From Amycolatopsis keratiniphila subsp. keratiniphila (GTDB lineage: Bacteria > Actinomycetota > Actinomycetes > Mycobacteriales > Pseudonocardiaceae): 55,244 bases of DNA. Below the pieces are notes generated by a model. That model did no database searches, was not told the origin of the DNA, and was given only the letters and a program-made list of their open reading frames with translations. Location: positions 70,388-125,631 of the forward strand of contig NZ_LQMT02000041.1 in assembly GCF_001620365.2 (NCBI RefSeq), written 5' to 3'. Shown here in pieces: positions 24,851 to 32,930 of this stretch (position 1 is its first letter; every line of letters starts with the position of its first letter). The translations under genes and the position numbers were made by a program.

Positions 24851-25196
24851 ACTGCGGATTCCCGGCGGCAGGGGAGCAAGGGACCTTTGCTACCACTTGG
24901 GGCGGGGGTGTGTGGGAATAGGGACGTTGAGTGTCCCTGGTTCCACACACCCGCTACTCCGGGTGGTGACCGTGTGGGTTTTGTTGCGTTGGGTGACCCG
25001 AAATCCACACAGTCGCCGAGACGGGAGCAAGGGACCTTTGCTGTCACCGGGGGCACCGTGTGGATTTTGGGACATCTGACGTCCCAAAATCCACACGGTG
25101 CCGTGGGTGATCCTGGCTGCGTGACGGGCAAGGGAGCAAGGGACCTTTGCTACCACCTGACCCGCTGACCTGCGGAAAGGGAGCAAGGGACCTTTG
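24851..25196. other. Gene-free gap built of palindromic repeats
   Basis: The 346 bp between cobD and the PaiB-like gene carry no gene. Four AGCAAGGGACCTTTGCT copies and three long hairpins fill nearly all of it. The same mosaic, inverted, lies at 44626-44849. Confidence 0.75.
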
Positions 25197-25198
25197 CT
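24875..25198 (+). repeat. Mosaic palindrome array A
   Basis: Order: AGCAAGGGACCTTTGCT (24875-24891), hairpin 24906-24952 (GGGTGTGTGG / CCACACACCC), hairpin about 24970-25010 (GTGTGGGTTT / AAATCCACAC), AGCAAGG... (25026-25042), hairpin 25052-25102 with perfect 22-bp arms (GGCACCGTGTGGATTTTGGG onward), AGCAAGG... (25135-25151), then GACCTGCGG and AGCAAGG... (25182-25198). The first 228 bp match array B at 44626-44849 in order and largely in sequence. Confidence 0.8.
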
Positions 25199-25808
25199 AC
25201 CGCGCCAGCTGCGCCCGCGCCCGTGCGTCCATCGGCCCGTCGCGACGCGCGAGCTCCGCGTCGATCCGTGATCGGTCGGCAGGCTGCTTGTTCCCGCCGA
25301 ACTTGAACTTCGCCCGCACCCCGGTCACGGTCAGTTCGACCCCGCGGATGCCGGGGAGCAACCGCTTGTCCGGCGCCTCGGTCGCGCTCACCCCCAGCCT
25401 GTCCGAACCGGGCTCGAAACGCGCGAGCTGCCGGTCCAGGAGCGCGGCCTTCTCCGCGGCGTCGTCGATCAACCGGACGTCGCATTCGAGCTGGACCGAC
25501 GAGTAGTACGACGTCGGCACCCCGTGCGGCGGGTCGGCCGGGGTGTTCCAGCCGGAGCGGATGTAGGTGTGGTCGTCGATCACCGCGAGCAGCGCGCGCG
25601 GGTGTTCCTCCAGCAGCGGCCAGACCGGGTTGGGGCGCGCGAGGTGCAGCAGGACCGTCCGGTCGCCGTCGTAGGCGAAGTGCACCGGATTGACGATCGG
25701 CAGGTCACGGCCCGTGCCGCCGGCGATCAGCTGGCCGAAGTCGTGCGTCGAGAGCCAGGCCCGCCATTCGGCGTCGTCGTGGGCGGCGTCCCACGGGTGA
25801 ATCAGCAT
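25197..25808 (-). CDS. FMN-binding protein of the PaiB family
   Basis: 203 residues. The start MLIHPWDAAHDDAEWRAWLS, then GGTGRDLPIVNPVHFAYDGD, LLHLARPNPVWPLLEEHP, IDDHTYIRSGW and VPTSYYSSVQLE follow the PaiB/FMN-binding split-barrel pattern; such proteins are annotated as negative transcriptional regulators or flavin oxidoreductase-like. The C-terminal GVRAKFKFGGNKQPADR is also typical. Its TAG stop (25197-25199) is supplied by the edge of an AGCAAGGGACCTTTGCTACC repeat, so the repeat borders or has invaded the gene's end. Confidence 0.8.
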   Translation of the reverse strand: MLIHPWDAAHDDAEWRAWLSTHDFGQLIAGGTGRDLPIVNPVHFAYDGDRTVLLHLARPNPVWPLLEEHPRALLAVIDDHTYIRSGWNTPADPPHGVPTSYYSSVQLECDVRLIDDAAEKAALLDRQLARFEPGSDRLGVSATEAPDKRLLPGIRGVELTVTGVRAKFKFGGNKQPADRSRIDAELARRDGPMDARARAQLAR

Positions 25809-25862
25809 GCTCGAAGCGGACCACGAGAAATGGACCTATGAAAGGTCCATTTTCGGGTCGAA

Positions 25863-26684
25863 TCAGGTGGCCACTTCGGAGCGTTCGTCTTCGGCCAGCA
25901 TCTCCGCGACACTCTTGCGCCGCTGCGGCCGCTCCGTGGCAAGCGCGCCGCCCGGCTTCAGCTCGCGGATGGTGAAGTACAGCCATCCCATCAGCGCCAT
26001 CGCGCCGAACGCGATCCACTGCAGGGCGTAGGAGAAGAACGGTCCGGCGTCGGTCTGTGGCAGTGGCAGCGCGCCCAGGACGCCGGGCTGGTTCACGTCG
26101 AGCTGGAAGTAGCCCGGACGGATGTCGAGCTTCGCGGCCCGCGCGACGACCTGCGAATCGACGACGTAGCTCTGAAGCTTCCCGCCGGTCGACTCGTCGG
26201 CGAAGGCGTCGCGGTTCTTCCCGTCCTTTTCATCGTGACGTGCCCGCGTGACGATGTCGACAGTTCCGGCGGGAGGCGGGGCGAAGGGGAGCGCGCGCGA
26301 TTTGTCGTCGAGCCGGACGTATCCGCGGTCGACCAGCACGATCGTGCCTTCGACGGTCCGGAACGGCGTCAGGACCTCGAAGGCCGCTTCGCCCTGTACG
26401 GAGCGCAGACGGGCCACGACCTCGCCCTCGGGCAGGTACGTGCCCTTCATCGCGACCAGATGCCATTCGGTGCGCTGATCAGGCACGGCTCCGTTGGGGA
26501 GCAGCTCCTCCAGCGAACGCGGCTGCCCGGAGAACGACTCCCGCAGCGCCGCGTTCTGGTGCTCGCGTTCGGTGTTGCGGGAGAACTGCCACGGCGCCAG
26601 CAGGGTGAAGCAAGTGATGGCGAAGGTGAACACCACCAACGTCAATGCCAGCCACCCGGGCTTCAGCAGGAACTTCAACCGCAC
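25863..26684 (-). CDS. SURF1 family cytochrome oxidase assembly protein
   Basis: 273 residues with the SURF1 layout: one membrane helix at each end (LALTLVVFTFAITCFTLLAP about 12-31; YALQWIAFGAMALMGWLYFT about 220-240) and an extracytoplasmic domain between. APWQFSRN, LVDRGYVRLDD and the final YALQWIAFGAM match the family. SURF1 assists haem a insertion into cytochrome c oxidase. The Arg/Lys-rich tail is cytoplasmic. It follows ptpA by 23 bp on the same strand. Confidence 0.9.
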   Translation of the reverse strand: MRLKFLLKPGWLALTLVVFTFAITCFTLLAPWQFSRNTEREHQNAALRESFSGQPRSLEELLPNGAVPDQRTEWHLVAMKGTYLPEGEVVARLRSVQGEAAFEVLTPFRTVEGTIVLVDRGYVRLDDKSRALPFAPPPAGTVDIVTRARHDEKDGKNRDAFADESTGGKLQSYVVDSQVVARAAKLDIRPGYFQLDVNQPGVLGALPLPQTDAGPFFSYALQWIAFGAMALMGWLYFTIRELKPGGALATERPQRRKSVAEMLAEDERSEVAT

Positions 26685-26707
26685 CCCACCACGGTAAGCG
26701 GTCGGCC

Positions 26708-27169
26708 TCAGGCGTGTGCGCGCACCCAGTCGAGCAGGCCCGGAACGGCTCGCTCGATCATGCCGAGGACGTCCTCGAAACCGTCGTCCTCGCCGTAGTA
26801 CGGGTCCGGGACCTCGGCGCCCTCGGGCGCGGACGGATCGAACTCGCGCAGCAGGCGGACCTTCGCCGGGTCCGACACCTTGCGCCGGAGGAACGACAGG
26901 TGCCCTTCGTCCGCCGCGAGCAGCAGGTCGGCGGCCAGATGCCCGCGGTCGACCTCGGCCGCGACGTGGCCGGTCGGGTACCCGTGTTCGGCCAGCTTCG
27001 CGCGGGCCCGCTTGTCCGCGGCCTCGCCCACGTGCCAGCCGCCGGTGCCCGCGCTGGACACCTGCACGAGGTGATCGAGACCCGCCTCCTCGGCCTTCGC
27101 GCGGAAGACGAGCTCGGCCATCGGGGAACGGCAGATGTTGCCGGAACAGACGAAGACGATGTGCAGCAC
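26708..27169 (-). CDS. ptpA: Low-molecular-weight protein tyrosine phosphatase PtpA
   Basis: 153 residues. The active-site loop FVCSGNICRSPMAELVF carries Cys8 and Arg14 of the C(x)5R motif. The general acid is the Asp of VPDPYYGEDDGFEDVLGMIE (about residue 121). It removes phosphate from tyrosines; the mycobacterial relative is secreted. Start is GTG 27169. The neighbour SURF1 gene on the same strand repeats the mycobacterial order. Confidence 0.95.
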   Translation of the reverse strand: MLHIVFVCSGNICRSPMAELVFRAKAEEAGLDHLVQVSSAGTGGWHVGEAADKRARAKLAEHGYPTGHVAAEVDRGHLAADLLLAADEGHLSFLRRKVSDPAKVRLLREFDPSAPEGAEVPDPYYGEDDGFEDVLGMIERAVPGLLDWVRAHA

Positions 27170-27299
27170 CTGATCAGTGTGAAGGCCGGTGGAGATCGAC
27201 CGCTCACCGGCTCCGAACGGCTACCGGGCGCGCGAAGCTGGAAAGCCGGGACGAAGCGGGAGTAGACCTCCTGGAGAGAAACACGCAGGAAGGTCGCGT

Positions 27300-27620
27300 A
27301 TGAGCGCACCAACACCCAGCGTCGAGTCGCCGGCAACCGGGCTCCGCTGGTACCGCATCACCGTCAAGCTTCCGCACCCCTACGAGGTCGGGCGGATCCT
27401 GTCGGAGCACCACTTCGTCCAGGCGAGATCGCCGAAAGAGGCGATGACCAGGATGCCGTTGCACCTCCGGTCGAGCGCGTCCGTCTCGCCGTACGAGGTC
27501 GTCCGGCCCGACGTTCCCGACCAGACGACGAAGGCCTATCGCGCGGTGCTGTGGACGGGGCGCGTGATGCGCGCGGCCGGCCGCTGGGCGATCAGCAAGG
27601 ATGCGAAGGCCCTGGACTGA
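27300..27620 (+). CDS. Small conserved hypothetical protein
   Basis: 106 residues, no signal or membrane segment. Beta-strand-like LRWYRITVKLPHPYEVGRIL and HHFVQARSPKEAMTRMPLHL, and a C-terminal basic helix. ATG 27300 follows AGGAAGG at a 6-nt spacing, which selects this start over the longer open frame. No family recognised. It is flanked to the right by a cluster of palindromic repeats. Confidence 0.7.
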   Translation: MSAPTPSVESPATGLRWYRITVKLPHPYEVGRILSEHHFVQARSPKEAMTRMPLHLRSSASVSPYEVVRPDVPDQTTKAYRAVLWTGRVMRAAGRWAISKDAKALD

Positions 27621-27631
27621 GCCGGGGTGGT

Positions 27632-27781
27632 AGCAAAGGTCCCTTGCTTCCTTTTCGCAGGTCAGCGGCTCGCGTTAGGTCTGCCCGGGACGTTGCGAAA
27701 GCCACTTTCGCAACCTTCAACGTTGCGAAAGTGGCTTTCGCAACATGCGGGAGCCCCACGCGGTAGCAAAGGTCCCTTGCT
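27632..27781. repeat. Nested cluster of two palindrome families
   Basis: Two leftward AGCAAGGGACCTTTGCT copies (27632-27648 and 27765-27781) enclose two tandem GTTGCGAAAG/CTTTCGCAAC palindromes (27692-27714 with loop CCA, 27722-27744 with loop TGG). The first outer copy is followed by TTTCGCAGGTCAGCGG, the same flank seen near copies at 25170 and 44853. Confidence 0.75.
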
Positions 27782-27794
27782 CCCGACCCGCAGG

Positions 27795-28349
27795 TCAGGA
27801 GCGTGAACACGCCGACCGCAAGGACTCCGAAAGCGCCCCGGAGTGCAACCGGTCCAGCTCGCGCCGCGCGTCGGCCAGCCGCACCGTGACCGCGAGCCGC
27901 ACGTCGCACGACCGCCGCGCCCGTGCGTCCCGCGTCGAGGCGAGTTCGGTGAGCAGCCCCGCGTTGAGCCGGTCGATCACCGGCCGCACCTCGGTCCCCA
28001 GATCGGGTCGTCCGGGCGGCCGCGTGCCGGGGTGCTCGGTCCACCGCGCGTACAGGCCGCGCTGCACGACCTTGTTCGCCTCGATCTGGTCGCGGAAGAA
28101 CCGCACCACCCCGGCCGGGTCGAGGCCGAGGCCGGGCGCCTTCGCGGCCACCGAGTCGAGGATCTGCTGCTCGCGCACCGGGTCGTCGATCGGCGACGGC
28201 GTGCCGAACTTCGCGGCCGCGACCTTGTCGGCGATCTGCACGCGCTGAGCGGCCAGGTCGGTCAGTTCCCAGAGGCCCGGAGACGCCGACGCCGGCGCGG
28301 GTAACGCCACGAGAAGGAGCGAAGCGGCACAGAGCACCCGAAGTCGCAT
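27795..28349 (-). CDS. Secreted chorismate mutase (gamma/AroQ type)
   Basis: 184 residues with a strong Sec signal (MRLRVLCAASLLLVALPAPASAS). The mature helical domain has AAQRVQIADKVAAAKF, DDPVREQQILDSV and FRDQIEANKVVQRGL, matching the active-site Arg, Lys and Glu positions of the exported AroQ-gamma enzymes such as the mycobacterial one. It turns chorismate into prephenate outside the cytoplasm; why bacteria export this activity is unclear. Two cysteines near the C-terminus may form a disulfide. Its TGA lies 14 bp from a repeat copy, within the repeat-like CGCAGGTCAGG. Confidence 0.88.
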   Translation of the reverse strand: MRLRVLCAASLLLVALPAPASASPGLWELTDLAAQRVQIADKVAAAKFGTPSPIDDPVREQQILDSVAAKAPGLGLDPAGVVRFFRDQIEANKVVQRGLYARWTEHPGTRPPGRPDLGTEVRPVIDRLNAGLLTELASTRDARARRSCDVRLAVTVRLADARRELDRLHSGALSESLRSACSRS

Positions 28350-28380
28350 GCCCGGAAACGCTACATGCGAAAATCCCCGA

Positions 28381-29202
28381 GTGCCCGCGCTAGCCGAAGT
28401 CATCGCCGCCCTGGAGCAGGCGTATCCGCCCGAACTCGCCGAATCGTGGGACGCCGTCGGGCTCGTCTGCGGCGACCCGGCCGAGCACGTGGACAAGGTC
28501 CTGTTCTGTGTCGACCCGGTCGACGAGACCGTCGACGAGGCGATAGCCGGGGGCGCGCAGCTGATCGTCGCGCACCATCCGCTGCTGCTGCGCGGAGTCC
28601 ACGGCGTGCCGGCGGACAGCACGAAGGGGCGCCTCGTGCACCGACTGATCCGCGCGGGCGTCGCCCTGTACTGCGCGCACACCAACGCCGATTCCGCGTC
28701 CCCCGGCGTCTCCGACGCGCTCGCCGACGCCATCGGCCTGACCGTCCTCGGCCCGCTCGACCCCCGCGAAGACGGGGTCACCGGCATCGGCCGCATCGGC
28801 GAGCTGCCCGCGCCCGAGCCCTTCTCCGCCTTCGTCGAACGCGTCGCGAACGCCTTGCCCCGCACCGAGCCCGGGGTCTACGGCGCGGGCGATCCGGCCC
28901 GCCCGATCCGTCGCGTCGCCGTTTCCGGCGGTTCCGGCGACAGCTATCTCAAGCGCGCCACCGCCGCCGGGGTCGACGCGTACGTCACCGCCGATCTCCG
29001 GCATCATCCCGCCGGCGAGCACCTCGCCGACATCGCCGAAGTCCCCGCCCTGGTCGGCGTCACCCACTGGGCGAGCGAGTGGCCGTGGTGCGAGCAAGCC
29101 TCGGGCGTCGTCCGTGCCGCGTTTGCGGGTAACGTCGACGTTCACGTCTCCACGCGGTGCACCGACCCGTGGACGCTACGGGCCACCCGAACCGAGCACT
29201 GA
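28381..29202 (+). CDS. Nif3-like dinuclear metal centre protein
   Basis: 273 residues from GTG 28381. Metal ligands of the NIF3/DUF34 family are visible: AHHPLLLRGVHG (His pair), CAHTNADSA (His, Asp), and the late VGVTHWASEW (His, Glu). Family members form hexamers with two metals per subunit; some show cyclohydrolase activity, but the cellular role is unsettled. An ATG at 28348 would overlap the divergent chorismate mutase start, so GTG is preferred. First gene of a run with the zinc-ribbon and RNase H genes, as I recall for Rv2230c-Rv2228c. Confidence 0.9.
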   Translation: MPALAEVIAALEQAYPPELAESWDAVGLVCGDPAEHVDKVLFCVDPVDETVDEAIAGGAQLIVAHHPLLLRGVHGVPADSTKGRLVHRLIRAGVALYCAHTNADSASPGVSDALADAIGLTVLGPLDPREDGVTGIGRIGELPAPEPFSAFVERVANALPRTEPGVYGAGDPARPIRRVAVSGGSGDSYLKRATAAGVDAYVTADLRHHPAGEHLADIAEVPALVGVTHWASEWPWCEQASGVVRAAFAGNVDVHVSTRCTDPWTLRATRTEH

Positions 29203-29218
29203 CAATCCAAGGAGCACC

Positions 29219-29956
29219 GTGAAGGCCGATCCCGCCGTCCAGCGCCAGCTGCTCGAACTCGCGAAGGTGGACGCGGAACTCTCGCGTACCGCCCACCGTC
29301 GCCGCACCCTGCCGGAGATCGCCGAGATCGACGCGGGCGAGAAGACGGTGCGCGAACGACGTGACGCGCTGGTCTCGGTCCAGACTGCGGCGTCCGACCT
29401 CGACCGCGAGATCGCCCGCCAGGAGAAGGAGATCGAGTCGGTGCGCGCTCGCGGAGACCGCGACCGCAAACTCCTCGAATCCGGTTCCGTCGCGGCGAAG
29501 CAGATGACCGACATCGAGCACGAGCTGAACAGCCTCAGCCGTCGTCAGTCCGCGCTGGAGGACGACCTGCTGGAGCTGATGGAACGCCGCGAGGCGCTCG
29601 AACTCGACGCCCAGCGCACCAGCGCCGAGGTCGCCAAGGCCGAGGGCGAGGTCGCCGAAGCCGTCAGCCGCCGCGACGAGCACTTCACCGACCTCGACAC
29701 CACGAAGGCACGCCGCGACGAAGACCGCGCCAAGCTCCTGCCGCGCTTCCCGGAAGACCTGCTGAAGCTCTACGAGCGGGTCCGTGCGCACAAGGGCATC
29801 GGCGCTGCGCTGCTGCGTGCCCGCCGCTGCGGCGCCTGCCAGCTGGACATCGACCGCCGCGAAATCGCCGAGATCAAGGCGGCCCCGGAAGACAACGTCA
29901 TCCAGTGCGAGAACTGCGGCGCCATCCTGGTGCGCACGCTGGAGTCCGGCCTGTGA
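29219..29956 (+). CDS. Coiled-coil protein with C-terminal C4 zinc ribbon
   Basis: 245 residues. A long antiparallel coiled coil (about 10-170, rich in Glu, Arg, Leu) ends in a zinc ribbon with CGACQLDID and CENCGAIL. The family (mycobacterial Rv2229c) is thought to bind nucleic acid or protein partners; function unproven. GTG 29219 follows AAGGAG at a 4-nt gap. Its stop overlaps the RNase H start (GTGA), so the two are coupled. Confidence 0.9.
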   Translation: MKADPAVQRQLLELAKVDAELSRTAHRRRTLPEIAEIDAGEKTVRERRDALVSVQTAASDLDREIARQEKEIESVRARGDRDRKLLESGSVAAKQMTDIEHELNSLSRRQSALEDDLLELMERREALELDAQRTSAEVAKAEGEVAEAVSRRDEHFTDLDTTKARRDEDRAKLLPRFPEDLLKLYERVRAHKGIGAALLRARRCGACQLDIDRREIAEIKAAPEDNVIQCENCGAILVRTLESGL

Positions 29957-31062
29957 CCGACCACGTGCTCGTCGAGGCCGACGGCGGTTCGCGGGGCAAC
30001 CCGGGGCCCGCCGGATACGGCGCGGTCGTCAAGGACGCGGCCACCGGCGAGGTGCTCGCCGAGCGCAAGGCCTACGTCGGCATCGCGACCAACAACGTCG
30101 CCGAGTACGGCGGCCTGATCGCCGGGCTCGCCGCGGCCGCCGAGCTCGGAGCGTCCACAGTGGACGTCCGGATGGACTCGAAGCTCGTGGTGGAGCAGAT
30201 GTCCGGGCGCTGGAAGGTCAAGCACCCGTCGATGCAGCCGCTGAACGCCGAGGCCAAGGAGCTGGCGGCGCGGTTCTCGCGCGTGCGCTACGAGTGGATC
30301 CCGCGCGCGGAGAACTCCCACGCGGACGGCCTCGCGAACGAGGCGATGGACGCGGGGAAACAGGCGGAAGCGCCGAAGAAGACCGTGAAGCAGGACAGGG
30401 TCAGCCCCGTCGGCTGGACCGGCGCGACCGGGACCCCGACCAAACTGCTCCTCGTGCGGCACGGCCAGACGGCGATGTCGGTCGAGAAGCGGTACTCCGG
30501 CCGCGGCGACGTGCCCCTCACCGAGCATGGCAAGCAGCAGGCGGCCGCCGCCGCGAAACGCCTCGGCGCGATGGAGGGCCTGGTCGTCGACGGCGAGGTG
30601 GCCCCGATCATCGCCTCGCCGCTGATCCGCACCCAGCAGACCGCGCAGGCGATCGCGGACGCGCTCGGCGGCCGGGTCGAGACCCACCCCGGGCTGATCG
30701 AGACCGATTTCGGCGAGTGGGAGGGCCTCACCTTCAAAGAGGCCATGGACCGCGACCCCGAGTTCCAGACCAGCTGGCTTTCCGACACCTCGATCGCGGC
30801 GCCGGGCGGGGAGAGTTTCGACGGCGTCCATCGCCGGGTCCGCAAGGCCCGCGACGAGCTGATCGCGAAGTACGGCGGCCGGACGCTGGTGCTGGTCAGC
30901 CATGTCACGCCGATCAAGGCGCTGCTGCGGATGGGCCTGGACGCCGGGCCGTCGCTGCTGTTCCGCCTGCATCTGGACCTGGCGTCGCTGTCGATCGTCG
31001 AGTTCTACCCGGACGGCAACGCCTCGGTCCGGCTGGTGAACGACATTTCGCATCTCTCCTGA
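29953..31062 (+). CDS. Bifunctional RNase HI / histidine phosphatase
   Basis: 369 residues. The RNase HI domain (1-135) has all four acidic residues: Asp10 (EADGGSRGNPGPAGYG), Glu51 (NNVAEY), Asp75 (VRMDSKLV) and Asp125 (SHADGLANEAMDAG). After a linker of about 25 residues comes a phosphoglycerate-mutase-like domain with LLVRHGQT (His170) and a late VSHVTPIKALLRM. Mycobacterial Rv2228c has the same fusion and acts on RNA-DNA hybrids and as an acid phosphatase, the latter linked to CobC-type alpha-ribazole phosphatase activity. Confidence 0.92.
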   Translation: MTDHVLVEADGGSRGNPGPAGYGAVVKDAATGEVLAERKAYVGIATNNVAEYGGLIAGLAAAAELGASTVDVRMDSKLVVEQMSGRWKVKHPSMQPLNAEAKELAARFSRVRYEWIPRAENSHADGLANEAMDAGKQAEAPKKTVKQDRVSPVGWTGATGTPTKLLLVRHGQTAMSVEKRYSGRGDVPLTEHGKQQAAAAAKRLGAMEGLVVDGEVAPIIASPLIRTQQTAQAIADALGGRVETHPGLIETDFGEWEGLTFKEAMDRDPEFQTSWLSDTSIAAPGGESFDGVHRRVRKARDELIAKYGGRTLVLVSHVTPIKALLRMGLDAGPSLLFRLHLDLASLSIVEFYPDGNASVRLVNDISHLS

Positions 31063-31175
31063 TAGGGAGACTGTGGCGCGGATCACGCCTGGATATGACG
31101 TGTCGCGGGCGGCCGATGGGGTATTGGCTACAGTTTCGGGCGACGGCACGTGAGCGAAAAGGCGAAGACGGGGAC

Positions 31176-32912
31176 ATGACGGCGAGCGCACTCAGCGAAG
31201 CTTCCGAACAAGACGTGCCCGACCCGGCGGAGACGCCGGCCCGTCGTGGCTTGGCCGCCCGTGTCGCGCCGTACCTGGCGGTTCTCGCCGGGGTGGCGGC
31301 CGTCGCCTGGCACGCCACCCTCTACGGCCACTGGATCGTCGACGACGCGGCCATCACCTTCTCCTACGCGCGCAGCTTCGCCGACGGCCTCGGGCCGGTC
31401 CTGCAGCAAGGGCAGCCGTCGGTCGAGGGCTGGTCGAACTCGACGTGGCTGGTGGCGCTGGTGCTCGGCAAGCTCGTCGGCGTCTTCGACAGCGGCATGC
31501 TGTTCGGCCTTCCCGACTACGTGCTGTTCCCGAAACTGCTGGGGCTGCTGTTCACCGCCGGGACGCTGGCCGCCTGCCACATCGCGGCGAAGCAGATCTT
31601 CGCGCGCTTCGCGTGGCTGGCGACGCTGGTCGTCGGGCTGACGCTGGCCGCGATCCCGTCGTTCGTCATCTGGACGATCTCCGGCCTGGAGAACTCGCTG
31701 TTCGGGATGGCCGTCGCCTGGCTCGCCGTGCTGCTGTTCGTGGCCGTGCGCAAGGACACCGTGCTCACCGCGAAGGTCGCCGTCTGGTCCGGGATCCTGG
31801 TCGCGTTCGCCGCGCTGACCCGCCCCGAAGGCCTGATCTACGGTGGTGCGTACCCGCTCGTCGTCCTGTTCCAGCTGCGGAAGCCGTTGCTGGGGCAGAG
31901 CATCAAACTCGTCGTGGTGTCCGTGGTCGCGTTCGCGATCCCGTTCGGGGCGTACCTCGCCTGGCGGATCGCGGAGTTCGGCAGGCTGCTGGCGAACCCG
32001 TCCATCGCGAAGGGGCAGGGCCTACCCGGCCTTTCGGCGCTGAAGCAGCCGTTCGAGCTGGTCGGCTACGCCGGTGTCGCCGGCACGATCCTGCTGGCGC
32101 TGACCATCGGGTACGCGCTGGTCCGCGCGGAATGGCGGCGCGCGCTGATCGCACTGCTGGTGCCGCTGGCGCTGGGCATCATCGCGTACGGCGTGATGGT
32201 CCCGGACTGGATGGGCCAGCACCGGTTCGCCACCCCGATCTGGATCCTCTCCGTGCTGGCGGGGACGCTGGCCGCCGGCGAACTGATGCGCCGCTCCCGG
32301 GCGGTGCTGCGGATCGTCGTGGTGCTCGTGCTGGTGGCGGCCGCGATCCCGTCCGGGATGGGCTTCGCGTCGGCCTCGAAGAAGTTCCAAGAGGTCCCGA
32401 CGGTGCCCGCGTGCCTGATCGCCGACCGCTTCGGCCGCGGCTTCAACACCATGGCCGACATCCTGGGCCTGCAGCAGGCGTCGCTGCTGCTGCCGGACCT
32501 CGGCGGCTCGTCGATGACCAGCCGCCTGCACCTGGTCGACATGGCCGGGCTGGTCGAGGCGGACGTCGCGGACTTCCTCAAGAAGGGCGACCTGCCGGGG
32601 CTGCGCGACTACGTGTTCGACAAGGTCAAGCCGACCTTCATCCACTCGTGGGGCCCGTGGGCCGCGGGCAACGGCATCACCGTCGACCCGCGGGTCGACC
32701 GCGACTACGAGCCGATCTTCGTGTACCCGGGTAGTGGACCGCGCAACGGCGACTTCGTGCGCAAGGACGCCGTCTCCAGTCCCGAGAAGCTGAAGGCCGT
32801 GCGGGACTACGCCGCGAAGACCATGCCGGATGTCGAGAAGGCGCGCTTCGGCGGGCCGCTCAAGGACTGCGGCCCGACCATGCACCCGGGCCAGACCGTC
32901 TACCTCCCGTAA
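31176..32912 (+). CDS. GT-C-like integral membrane glycosyltransferase (putative)
   Basis: 578 residues with about ten membrane helices and a C-terminal periplasmic domain of about 180 residues. The first loop reads GHWIVDDAAITFSYARSFAD, an Asp-Asp motif in the place expected for GT-C enzymes using polyprenyl-phosphate sugars, followed by VEGWSNSTWLV, as in AftB-like arabinosyl- or mannosyltransferases. Donor and acceptor cannot be told. It stands alone on the plus strand, 113 bp after the RNase H gene. Confidence 0.7.
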   Translation: MTASALSEASEQDVPDPAETPARRGLAARVAPYLAVLAGVAAVAWHATLYGHWIVDDAAITFSYARSFADGLGPVLQQGQPSVEGWSNSTWLVALVLGKLVGVFDSGMLFGLPDYVLFPKLLGLLFTAGTLAACHIAAKQIFARFAWLATLVVGLTLAAIPSFVIWTISGLENSLFGMAVAWLAVLLFVAVRKDTVLTAKVAVWSGILVAFAALTRPEGLIYGGAYPLVVLFQLRKPLLGQSIKLVVVSVVAFAIPFGAYLAWRIAEFGRLLANPSIAKGQGLPGLSALKQPFELVGYAGVAGTILLALTIGYALVRAEWRRALIALLVPLALGIIAYGVMVPDWMGQHRFATPIWILSVLAGTLAAGELMRRSRAVLRIVVVLVLVAAAIPSGMGFASASKKFQEVPTVPACLIADRFGRGFNTMADILGLQQASLLLPDLGGSSMTSRLHLVDMAGLVEADVADFLKKGDLPGLRDYVFDKVKPTFIHSWGPWAAGNGITVDPRVDRDYEPIFVYPGSGPRNGDFVRKDAVSSPEKLKAVRDYAAKTMPDVEKARFGGPLKDCGPTMHPGQTVYLP

Positions 32913-32930
32913 ACGACCGCATTCAGAGGA

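Noticed and set aside
24851..25196. Small gene in the repeat array
   Set aside because: Open frames there are made of the hairpin repeats themselves and are not shared in frame with array B.
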